A stretch of 13,240 nucleotides of DNA, taken from positions 156-13,395 of the forward strand of contig PMHC01000250.1 in NCBI GenBank assembly GCA_003156495.1, in the 5' to 3' direction. Origin of the DNA: Acidobacteriaceae bacterium. Its GTDB lineage: Bacteria; Acidobacteriota; Terriglobia; Terriglobales; Acidobacteriaceae. A program made the position numbers and the translations under genes. This document shows, piece after piece, positions 1-6,678 of this stretch (position 1 is its first letter; each line of letters starts with the position of its first letter). The notes below the pieces were generated by a model that saw only the letters and a list, made by a program, of their open reading frames with translations, had not been told where the DNA came from and did no database searches.

Positions 1-475
1 TGATGTTGTAGTACTCGCCATCGAAGCCCAGCGCCATCGAGCAGAGCACCGGCACACCGTTCAACTGCCAAATGGCCTCAAGCCATCGCGGATCGCTGGC
101 AGCAATTTCGCCCACGTAGCCAAGATCAGGCGACGTAACTTTTTTGCGCGCGCGAAAGATCAAGCCGTCGCCGCCGCACATTCCCATCGCCGCCTGGCCC
201 AGCGCGCCCAGCGCCGCCACCAGACTTTTGTTCACTTGCCCGGCAAAAACCATCAGCGCCACGTCGCGGGTTTCGGCATCGGTTACGCGCAGGCCGTTGA
301 TGAACTCGCTCTGCTTGTGGAGCGCCTTCAGGGTCTGCGTCAACTGCTTGCCGCCGCCATGCACTACTGCTACCTGATTGCCGTCACGCACCAACTCGGC
401 GATGGCTCGCGTGCACCCCGCCAGCAGTTGCGGATTTTGCAGGCCCGCGCCGCCCAGCTTTACTACGTACTTCAT
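1..475 (-). CDS. argB: Acetylglutamate kinase, 3' end cut by window edge
   Basis: ArgB phosphorylates N-acetyl-L-glutamate with ATP, the second step of the acetylated arginine pathway, in the cytoplasm. The first 158 codons are present and the frame stays open to the window edge. It starts MKYVVKLGG, the phosphate-binding opening of the amino-acid kinase fold, followed by the VVHGGGKQ glycine-rich loop (about residues 37-44), INGLRVTD, which matches the acetylglutamate-contact segment, and a MCGGDG turn. The ATG overlaps the argC stop as ATGA (472-475), and a GGAGG Shine-Dalgarno lies 7 bases upstream inside argC, so translation is probably coupled. Some aspartokinase-family enzymes share the fold, but position directly after argC makes ArgB the clear choice. 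Confidence 0.95.
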   Translation of the reverse strand, partial: MKYVVKLGGAGLQNPQLLAGCTRAIAELVRDGNQVAVVHGGGKQLTQTLKALHKQSEFINGLRVTDAETRDVALMVFAGQVNKSLVAALGALGQAAMGMCGGDGLIFRARKKVTSPDLGYVGEIAASDPRWLEAIWQLNGVPVLCSMALGFDGEYYNI

Positions 476-1539
476 TCGAGCCCCTCCGCTTCGTTCCAGC
501 CAAGCATCACATTCAAGTTCTGCACCGCCTGGCCGGCTGCGCCCTTCAGCAGATTGTCGAGGCAACTGACGATCACGGCCCGCTTGCCGCCGGCGTCGAG
601 TTGGAAGCCGATGTCGGCGTAGTTGGTGCGCGCCACGTACTGAATTTGTGGTAGCGACTTTTCATAGAACCGCACCATGGGGCTGCCGGCGAAAAACTCG
701 CGATAAACTTTTGCCACGCTCTCTCGCGTTTGCGGCTTTTTAAAGCGCACGTAAATCGTCGACAAAATGCCGCGCGGAATCGGCAGCAGATGCGGCGTAA
801 AAATAATTTCATCGGCAGTCAAACCGATTTGCTCTAGCAACTCGCCGGTATGCCGATGCGTAAAAACGCCGTAAGCGGAAAGGCTGTCTGCCGCGTACAT
901 GAAGTGCGTTTTCGCCGTGGGGGTTTTGCCTGAGCCGCTTACGCCACTCTTTGAGTCAGCCACGATGCCGGCTTCAAGATCGACGAGTCCAGCAGCGACC
1001 AACGGGCGCAGCGGCAGAATCACCGAGGTAGCGTAGCAGCCGGGATTGGCGACGAGCCGCGCTCCGGCGATTTGTTTGCGATGCAGTTCCGGCATGCCGT
1101 AGACGGATTGTTTTTGCGTGGCCGCGGCCAACTCGGAGCCTTCGTCTTTGAATGCATAAACGGCGCGATTGGCGGCTTCTGTCATCCGCCACGCTCCGCT
1201 CAAGTCGACGACGCTGAGCCCGCGCTTGAGCGCTTCGGGAACCCACTCGCGCGACTGTGCGTGCGGCGTAGCCAGAAACAGAACTTCGGCTCCGCGCGCG
1301 GCGAGCAGATCCCAGGAAAACGGCTCCTGCTTGAGCGCGGTCACGATTTCGCCGCCGGCCAGTTGCGGATGAATTTCGGTGAGCGGCAGACCGCCGCGTG
1401 CCTGATCTTTTTCGTCGACGCGGCCGACAAAAATCGGCGGCTTGCCCTGCAAACGCGGATGATGCAGCAAAAGCCGCGCCAATTCCGCGCCGGCGTAACC
1501 CGTCACTCCTACAACCGCGGTTTGTACTGTCGTCTTCAT
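472..1539 (-). CDS. argC: N-acetyl-gamma-glutamyl-phosphate reductase
   Basis: ArgC uses NADPH to reduce N-acetylglutamyl phosphate to the semialdehyde, the third step of arginine synthesis. The protein is 355 residues, normal for the family. The N-terminal Rossmann motif GVTGYAGAEL (residues 11-20) binds NADP. The active-site cysteine is in ANPGCYAT, C168. Further family segments are SGVSGSGK, THRHTGE with the catalytic histidine region, and PHLLPIPRGIL. The frame is open 37 codons further upstream, but I chose the ATG at 1539 because the nucleotide-binding strand begins just after it and because it makes an ATGA overlap (1536-1539) with the argR stop. The upstream part is out-of-frame argR. 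It works with argB immediately downstream and is presumably repressed by ArgR. Confidence 0.96.
   Translation of the reverse strand: MKTTVQTAVVGVTGYAGAELARLLLHHPRLQGKPPIFVGRVDEKDQARGGLPLTEIHPQLAGGEIVTALKQEPFSWDLLAARGAEVLFLATPHAQSREWVPEALKRGLSVVDLSGAWRMTEAANRAVYAFKDEGSELAAATQKQSVYGMPELHRKQIAGARLVANPGCYATSVILPLRPLVAAGLVDLEAGIVADSKSGVSGSGKTPTAKTHFMYAADSLSAYGVFTHRHTGELLEQIGLTADEIIFTPHLLPIPRGILSTIYVRFKKPQTRESVAKVYREFFAGSPMVRFYEKSLPQIQYVARTNYADIGFQLDAGGKRAVIVSCLDNLLKGAAGQAVQNLNVMLGWNEAEGLE
483..487 (-). promoter_or_regulatory. Ribosome binding site of argB
   Basis: The minus strand reads GGAGG 7 bases before the argB ATG, within the last codons of argC. It supports the chosen start and independent re-initiation on the polycistronic message. 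Confidence 0.6.
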
Positions 1540-2003
1540 GCTTCCAGCATCTTCCTCAATCGAGTTTGTACTTCGCCCGCCAATCGTTGATCGGGGCAGA
1601 TTACCAGCACCGTATCGTCGCCGGCGATTGTACCGATGATCTCTGGCCATCCCGAGCGGTCGAGCGCCGCCGCGATCGGCTGCGCTCCGCCCATGACCGT
1701 GTTGACGACCACCTGATTTATCGCCTGTCGCGCGCGCAATCCCAGGCTGTCGATCATTTCGGCTAGCGACGGCGGTTGATCGTCGATTTCCGCCGCTTCC
1801 GCCGCCGGCATGGCTTTCATTCCATCGGGCAGCGAGTATCCTCGCGGTCCTTTCATTAATTGCAACTCGTGAATGTCTCGCGAGAGCGTGGCTTGCGTAA
1901 CGTCAATTCCTCGTCGTCGCAGCTTGCGGCGCAGTTCGTCCTGGCTGGCCACCGCCGTACTGGCCAGTACCTCCCGGATTGCATTGAGCCGCTGAACGTT
2001 CAT
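1536..2003 (-). CDS. argR: Arginine repressor ArgR
   Basis: ArgR is a hexameric DNA-binding regulator that uses L-arginine as corepressor. The 155-residue length is typical. The N-terminal winged helix spans roughly residues 1-65, with SQDEL at 20-24 and the recognition-helix segment TQATLSRDI at 36-44. The C-terminal oligomerisation and arginine-binding domain (about 95-155) contains GTIAGDDTVLVI (124-135); the adjacent aspartates D129 and D130 match those that bind arginine in E. coli ArgR. It is the first gene of the argR-argC-argB run, 126 bases after polA. The gap carries a promoter with two overlapping ARG-box-like palindromes, so autoregulation and control of the biosynthetic genes by the same operator is likely. 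The Shine-Dalgarno is weak (GCGGAAG next to the ATG). Confidence 0.95.
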   Translation of the reverse strand: MNVQRLNAIREVLASTAVASQDELRRKLRRRGIDVTQATLSRDIHELQLMKGPRGYSLPDGMKAMPAAEAAEIDDQPPSLAEMIDSLGLRARQAINQVVVNTVMGGAQPIAAALDRSGWPEIIGTIAGDDTVLVICPDQRLAGEVQTRLRKMLEA

Positions 2004-2060
2004 CTTCCGCCGCCGTTTCCGCGAATGAAAAATGCACGGTCCCTATTACGGAACCGCGCA

Positions 2061-2074
2061 TGTATAAATATACG
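2061..2074. promoter_or_regulatory. ARG-box-like operator, promoter-proximal
   Basis: The plus strand reads TGTATAAATATACG. Against the TGAAT-N4-ATTCA core of E. coli and Bacillus ARG boxes it differs at 3 of 10 conserved positions. Its inner 12 bases, GTATA-AA-TATAC, form a palindrome broken only at the centre. It covers the -10 element of the argR promoter. Confidence 0.6.
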
Positions 2075-2095
2075 CCGCTATGCATAAGTATACAA
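2067..2095 (-). promoter_or_regulatory. Putative sigma-70-type promoter of argR-argC-argB
   Basis: On the minus strand a -35-like TTGTAT (2095-2090) and a -10-like TATATT (2072-2067) are separated by exactly 17 bases. The predicted transcript start near 2060 would leave a leader of about 57 bases before argR. Both hexamers lie inside the ARG-box-like palindromes. The -10 matches the consensus well; the -35 matches only in its TTG. Confidence 0.55.
2081..2094. promoter_or_regulatory. ARG-box-like operator, promoter-distal
   Basis: The plus strand reads TGCATAAGTATACA, which differs from the TGAAT-N4-ATTCA core at 2 of 10 positions. Its centre is 20 bases from that of the neighbouring box, close to the roughly 21-base pitch of paired ARG boxes bound by one ArgR hexamer. 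It covers the -35 element. Confidence 0.65.
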
Positions 2096-2129
2096 CGCGT
2101 CTCGGCATATTTTGGGACGAAGGTTGGAG

Positions 2130-4829
2130 CTATTGTTTTTTCAAGTCCCGCCAGTTTGCGCCTATGCCCAGATCGACTACCAGCGGCACGCTCAGCTTGA
2201 CGACGCCCTCCATCTCCGCCTTCACCAGCGCCGCCACTTCTTCGGTTTCCTTGATGGGGGTTTCAAAGAGCAACTCGTCGTGCACCTGCAGGACCATGCG
2301 CGTTTTCAGCTCGCGTTCGGCGAGCTTGCGGTCGAGCGCGATCATCGCCAGCTTGATCAGATCGGCCGCCGTGCCTTGCAGCGGCGTGTTGACGGCCGTG
2401 CGCTCGGCAAATCCGCGCTGGTTCGCGTTGCGGCTTTCCAGATCGGGAATCGGCCGCACGCGTCCGAAGAGCGTACGCACAAAGCCGTCTTTGCGCGCCT
2501 GCTCGAGCGTTTTCTCGATGAACTCGCGCACGCCCTGGTAGCGCGCGAAGTAGCGATCGATGTAGGCCTTGGCTTCGGCTTGCGGAATGCCCAATTGCGC
2601 CGCCAGCCCGAAGGGAGAGATGCCGTAGACGATGCCGAAGTTCACCGCCTTGGCTCGCCGGCGCGTTTCCTTGTCCATGTTTTCGAGCGGAACGCCGAAG
2701 ACTTCGCTGGCGGTCATGGCGTGAATGTCGATTTCTTCTTCGTAGGCGCGCTTGAGCAGCGGATCGCCCGAGAAGTGCGCCAGCAGCCGCAGTTCGATCT
2801 GCGAGTAGTCGGCAGAGAGCAACTGCGTTCCCTCGGCGGCCGTAAAAGCCGCGCGAATTTCGCGACCCAACTCTGTGCGTACGGGAATGTTCTGCAAGTT
2901 GGGATTGACCGACGAGAGGCGGCCGGTCGCCGTTCCCGCCGCTTGAAAGGTTGTGTGTACGCGCGAATCGGCGTCGGCCAAAAGCGGCAGCGCATCGACG
3001 TAATTCGATTTGAGCTTGGTCAAATGCCGGTATTCGAGCACCATTCGCGGAAGCTCGTGTTGTTCGGCGAGATACTCAAGCACATCTTGCGCCGTCGAAA
3101 GCGCTTTATTTTTGCCACGGCTCTGCGGCGCGGGCAATTTCAGATCGCTATAGAGCACGATGGCGAGCTGCTTGGGCGAGTTGATGTTAAATGGTCTTCC
3201 TGACAACTCGAAAATTTGCGCCTGCACGCGGGCGCTTTCAGCGCCGAGTCGCTGAGAAAGGCCATCAAGCACATGCGTGTCGATGCGCACGCCGTCACGC
3301 TCCATGCGGAAGAGCACCGGCGTTAGCGGCCGGTCAATCTCCACATAGACGCGCGTGAGGCCATTGTTGTCGACTTCTTTGCGCAGCGCGGGCGTGAGCT
3401 CGTGGATTGCGGCCGCGGCCGAAGTGAGCGATTGCGGCGCGGGTTGCCCGCTGCGTGCGGCTACGTCGGCCAGCGTTTGCGTGGTGTGCGTTGGGTTCAA
3501 CGCATAGGAAAGCAACATGGTGTCGTCGAGTGCGCCTGAGAGTTTTATGCCCATGGCGTCGAGCGTGTGCAGCGCCAGCTTGCCGTCGTGCGTGCATTTG
3601 GCAACGGCGGCGTCTTCAAGCAGCGCTTTTAGCTCGGCGGTCAGCGGCAGCCGTAACGCGCGCTTGGGATCGGCGCAAAGACCGACGGTGAATTGCGCTT
3701 TTTTTTCGGCGGCTTCGGCCACATCTAGGAGCGAGAGCATGGCCGGTTCTTCGCTCTCCGATTCATCCGCAGTGGGCGGCGCTTCGGCATCGAGCGCGAA
3801 GGCGAAGCCCTGTTTGCGCGCCTCGGCGAAAAATTCCGCAATCTGTTCCGGCGTGGGTTCGTCGATTAATTCAGCCGGAGGCGCACTTTCGGCGGGAATC
3901 AGCTCGCGAAGCATCGAGGTGAATTCAAGCTCGGTGAATAGCACGCGGCAGGCTTCGGCGTCGGGTGACTGCGTTTCCATCGCGTCGAGATCGAGCGCGA
4001 CCGGTACATGGCAATCGATGGTGACCAATTCTTTCGAGAGCAGCACCGCCTCGCGATTTTGCTGGAGAGATTCGCGATAGCTTTTGCGCTTAACTTCGGC
4101 GGCGTGCTCGATCACTGCTTCCACCGAGCCGAATTCTTTGATGAGCTCAACGCTGCCTTTGTCGCCGATGCCCGGCGCGCCGGGAATGTTATCGGCCGTG
4201 TCGCCGCGCAACGCCATTACGTCGATGACTTTTTCCGGCGGAACGCCCAGCGTTTCGGTCACCTTGGCCGGGTCAAGGATCAGATTATCTTTTTGCGGAT
4301 TAAGAATTTTTACTCGCGGCGTGACCAACTGCATCATGTCTTTGTCGCCGCTGACGATGAAGACCTCGTGCTCGTGTTCGGCGGCCTCGCGGGCCAGCGT
4401 ACCGATTACGTCGTCGGCCTCGAAGCCCTGGGCCTCGAGAATGGGAATGCGCAGCGCTTCAAGCACGCGGCGGATGTAGGGAATCTGCCGCTTCAGATCT
4501 TCGGGCGTTTCCGCGCGATTGGCTTTGTAGCCGGCATAGTCGACCTCGTCGAAGCTCTGCGTTTTGCCGTTCCACTTGCGCAGCGTGCCGATTTTTTGCG
4601 CCTGTCCGTCGCGGATCAGCTCGCCGCCCACGTCGAAGACCGCCGCGAAATATTCAGGCGCGAAGTCCTGGCGCAGCTTGCGGATCATGTTGACGAAGAC
4701 GTAAATAGCCGCCGTGGGCAGCCCCGCGCGCGTCGACATCGGGCGCGAGTGCTGCATCGCGTGGTAGGCGCGAAAGATGAAAGACATTGTGTCCAGCAGG
4801 AAAACCGGCGGCTTGGATTGCTCACTCAC
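2130..4829 (-). CDS. polA: DNA polymerase I with apparently inactive proofreading domain
   Basis: Pol I fills gaps and removes RNA primers during lagging-strand synthesis and repair. At 899 residues it has the usual three-part layout. The N-terminal 5' nuclease (about 1-300) shows LLDTMSFIFRAYHA, GFEADDVIGT (135-144), SGDKDMMQLV (160-169) and LRGDTADNIPG (208-218). The 3'-5' exonuclease region (about 320-500) keeps D347 and E349 of Exo I. By eye alignment it has A419 where E. coli has D424 in Exo II, and lacks the Exo III tyrosine and aspartate. It also carries an acidic insert around 353-361. The polymerase domain (about 510-899) is intact: motif A DYSQIELR (D674), the O-helix with K727, F731 and Y735, and motif C QVHDELLFE (HDE 850-852). 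F731 predicts discrimination against dideoxynucleotides. The start is GTG with no clear Shine-Dalgarno; no upstream alternative exists in frame, and a start at the next Met would lose the catalytic Asp13. Confidence 0.97.
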   Translation of the reverse strand: MSEQSKPPVFLLDTMSFIFRAYHAMQHSRPMSTRAGLPTAAIYVFVNMIRKLRQDFAPEYFAAVFDVGGELIRDGQAQKIGTLRKWNGKTQSFDEVDYAGYKANRAETPEDLKRQIPYIRRVLEALRIPILEAQGFEADDVIGTLAREAAEHEHEVFIVSGDKDMMQLVTPRVKILNPQKDNLILDPAKVTETLGVPPEKVIDVMALRGDTADNIPGAPGIGDKGSVELIKEFGSVEAVIEHAAEVKRKSYRESLQQNREAVLLSKELVTIDCHVPVALDLDAMETQSPDAEACRVLFTELEFTSMLRELIPAESAPPAELIDEPTPEQIAEFFAEARKQGFAFALDAEAPPTADESESEEPAMLSLLDVAEAAEKKAQFTVGLCADPKRALRLPLTAELKALLEDAAVAKCTHDGKLALHTLDAMGIKLSGALDDTMLLSYALNPTHTTQTLADVAARSGQPAPQSLTSAAAAIHELTPALRKEVDNNGLTRVYVEIDRPLTPVLFRMERDGVRIDTHVLDGLSQRLGAESARVQAQIFELSGRPFNINSPKQLAIVLYSDLKLPAPQSRGKNKALSTAQDVLEYLAEQHELPRMVLEYRHLTKLKSNYVDALPLLADADSRVHTTFQAAGTATGRLSSVNPNLQNIPVRTELGREIRAAFTAAEGTQLLSADYSQIELRLLAHFSGDPLLKRAYEEEIDIHAMTASEVFGVPLENMDKETRRRAKAVNFGIVYGISPFGLAAQLGIPQAEAKAYIDRYFARYQGVREFIEKTLEQARKDGFVRTLFGRVRPIPDLESRNANQRGFAERTAVNTPLQGTAADLIKLAMIALDRKLAERELKTRMVLQVHDELLFETPIKETEEVAALVKAEMEGVVKLSVPLVVDLGIGANWRDLKKQ

Positions 4830-4839
4830 GCTTGTGAGT
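4824..4839. repeat. Small inverted repeat over the polA start codon
   Basis: ACTCAC and GTGAGT form a perfect 6-base stem with a 4-base loop. On the minus strand the second arm is GTGAGT, whose GTG is the polA start codon, so a message hairpin would hold the initiation codon. The rest of the 78-base gap between queA and polA contains an alternating GC tract (about 4880-4888) and no convincing terminator or promoter. Confidence 0.45.
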
Positions 4840-4907
4840 CTAACAGGAAGCGTTCGCCGGAGCGGGGAATTGGCCAGTTGCGCGCGCGTACGATTCCTGA
4901 CAACTTG

Positions 4908-5984
4908 TTAGCTGATGAACATGCAGTCGCCGTAGCTGAAGAAGCGGTATTTGTTTTGGACGGCATGATTGTAGGCGGCCAGCACATGCTCGCGGCCGGC
5001 AAAGGCGCTGACCAGCATCAGGAGGCTCGATTGCGGCAGGTGGAAGTTGGTGACGAGGGCTTGCACTAAGCGGAAGTTGAAGCCCGGCGAAATGAATAGC
5101 TCCGTCGAACCGGAGTGCGGCTGGATGGGAGCGCCGTTGGCGGCGAGCGCGGCGGCTTCGAGCGTGCGCACCACGGTGGTGCCGACGGCGACGATGCGGC
5201 GTTTTTCGGCAACGGCGCGATTCAAGGCTTCGGCTGTTGCAGCGCCGATTGTGTATCGCTCGCGGTGTAGCTTGACCTCATCGACGCGCTCGACGCGCAG
5301 CGGCGCAAAGGTGCCGAGGCCGACGTGCAGTGTGACGCGCGCCGTTTCAACGCCCTTTGCGGTGAGCGAAGCCAGCGTTTCCGGCGTGAAGTGCAGCCCG
5401 GCGGTGGGCGCGGCGACCGAACCACGCTCGCGCGCATAGACGGTCTGATAGCGTTCGCAATCGGTGTCGGCGTCGTTGCGATGAATGTAGGGCGGCAGCG
5501 GAATGTGACCGATGCTTTCGAGAGCCGCATAGAAATCTTCGACTGGCGCGAACTCGATCAGCCGGTCGCCGTAAAGACCGCGCTCCAGAACTTCGGCTTC
5601 AAGCGCGATTGTGCCGTCGGCGGCAGGAAAGACCAGTCGCTCGCCGATGGCGATTTTGCGCCCGGGACGGACGAGCGCATGCCAACGGTTTTCGCCGGCC
5701 GGCTCGGTGAGCATGACCTCGATGCGGCCGGTGGGCTTTTCGCGATCGCGTTGCAGCGTGCGATGCGCAAAGAGGCGCGCTGGAATGACGCGGCTGTCGT
5801 TGAGCACCACAAGGTCGCCCGCGCGCAGCAGCTCCGGCAGATTGACGAAGGCTGTGTCTTCAAGCGCGCCGGTCGCGCGGTCCATCGCCAACATGCGGCT
5901 GGCGCCGCGCACGGCGGGCGGCTGCTGCGCGATCAGCTCCGGCGGCAGATCGTAGTTGAAATCTTCTACACGCAGTTGGCTCAT
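4908..5984 (-). CDS. queA: S-adenosylmethionine:tRNA ribosyltransferase-isomerase
   Basis: QueA transfers and isomerises the ribosyl part of S-adenosylmethionine onto 7-aminomethyl-7-deazaguanine in tRNA, making epoxyqueuosine at the wobble position of tRNAs with GUN anticodons. The product is 358 residues, within the normal range. Family segments run in order: FNYDLPPELIAQQP (9-22), LVVLNDSRVIPARL (58-71), GHIPLPPYIHR (159-169), ERYQTVYARERGSVAAPTAG (177-196) followed by LHFT, VTLHVGLGTFAPLR (217-230) and the C-terminal YRFFSYGDCMFIS. The open frame extends 43 codons further upstream, but MSQLRVEDF is the family start, and its ATG overlaps the acyltransferase stop as ATGA (5981-5984). No other queuosine gene is in the window; the link to its neighbours seems to be operon packing rather than pathway. 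Confidence 0.97.
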   Translation of the reverse strand: MSQLRVEDFNYDLPPELIAQQPPAVRGASRMLAMDRATGALEDTAFVNLPELLRAGDLVVLNDSRVIPARLFAHRTLQRDREKPTGRIEVMLTEPAGENRWHALVRPGRKIAIGERLVFPAADGTIALEAEVLERGLYGDRLIEFAPVEDFYAALESIGHIPLPPYIHRNDADTDCERYQTVYARERGSVAAPTAGLHFTPETLASLTAKGVETARVTLHVGLGTFAPLRVERVDEVKLHRERYTIGAATAEALNRAVAEKRRIVAVGTTVVRTLEAAALAANGAPIQPHSGSTELFISPGFNFRLVQALVTNFHLPQSSLLMLVSAFAGREHVLAAYNHAVQNKYRFFSYGDCMFIS

Positions 5985-6676
5985 TCCATCGCCTTTCCCA
6001 GGTGAGCGTAGGCACGAACCCGCGCGCGCTCGATGGCGGCGTTCAACTCCTCGCGCTTTTGCGTGAATTCTTCGGCGGATAGATTTTCCGGTACCTGCGT
6101 CCACTGCGCCCAACTGACCACGATCCGCGTGAAGGGCATCGGAATCAGAAAGTGATCCCAGGAGTTAAGCCGAATAGCATGCGCCGGCTCCAGATGAAAT
6201 GCGCCGAGCGGCTTGCCCGAGAGCTGCGCCAATTTTACCGGGCCATTTTTGGTGCGATAGACGGGGCCGAGCGGACCGTCGGCGGTAAAGATCGCCGTGC
6301 CGCCACGGTCGAGCGTGTGCTTTAAACCGAGCAGACCTTCGCGTCCGCCGCGCGAACTGGAGCCGCGTACCGCGCCGAAGCCGAGAAGGTTGAGAATGCG
6401 CGTAATCAATTCGCCGTCGAAGCTCTGGCTGATCAAAATGATGGCGTGCGAATGGCGGAAGTAGATCATGCAGGGCAGCACGCACTGGTGCCAGAAGCAG
6501 CAGATGTAGTTGCCCGACTGTTGGCCTTCGAGACAAGGCTCGACGCCTTCTTCGGCGATGACCTCAAAGCGCCAGGTGTGGCCGACGAGCGAAAACAGCG
6601 CCCAAACGATGCGCGGAACGACGGCCAGCACCAGCCGCTGGCTCCAACTAAATCTGTGGTTGCTCACTAGAGTCAA
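5981..6676 (-). CDS. Lysophospholipid acyltransferase family protein (DUF374)
   Basis: This looks like a DUF374-type member of the glycerolipid acyltransferase superfamily, membrane-associated enzymes that transfer acyl chains to lysophospholipid or lipid A-like acceptors; the substrate cannot be read from sequence. Of 231 residues, about 15-33 form a hydrophobic N-terminal segment. Motifs are FWHQ (H63), ISQSFDGELITRIL (82-95, D87), RGSSSRGG (104-111) and TADGPLGP (131-138). H63 probably plays the role of the catalytic His of the HX4D motif of other acyltransferases. The annotated start is TTG, 2 bases after the permease stop; a GTG three codons later (6667) is an equal alternative, and neither has a clear Shine-Dalgarno. 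It sits between an ABC exporter and queA, with a 4-base overlap to queA. Confidence 0.85.
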   Translation of the reverse strand: MTLVSNHRFSWSQRLVLAVVPRIVWALFSLVGHTWRFEVIAEEGVEPCLEGQQSGNYICCFWHQCVLPCMIYFRHSHAIILISQSFDGELITRILNLLGFGAVRGSSSRGGREGLLGLKHTLDRGGTAIFTADGPLGPVYRTKNGPVKLAQLSGKPLGAFHLEPAHAIRLNSWDHFLIPMPFTRIVVSWAQWTQVPENLSAEEFTQKREELNAAIERARVRAYAHLGKAME

Positions 6677-6678
6677 TT

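Noticed and set aside
1540..1650. A 37-codon N-terminal extension of ArgC
   Set aside because: It is argR read in another frame; the Rossmann strand begins right after the ATG at 1539, which makes a clean ATGA overlap.
2112..3203. A 363-codon open frame on the plus strand opposite polA
   Set aside because: It lies antisense to conserved polymerase motifs, has a low-complexity R/V/F/L/D-rich product with no recognisable domain, and is the usual shadow of a GC-rich gene.
4879..4891. Alternating GCGCGCGCG tract as a special structural signal
   Set aside because: Too short in such GC-rich DNA to claim Z-DNA or a regulatory role.
4008..5069. A 353-codon plus-strand open frame spanning the polA 5' end, the gap and the queA 3' end
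   Set aside because: It is antisense to two well-supported genes, shows no family motif, and its composition matches the other shadow frames.
5985..6113. A 43-codon N-terminal extension of QueA
   Set aside because: It is an arginine-rich reading of the acyltransferase gene in another frame; MSQLRVEDF at 5984 is the family start.
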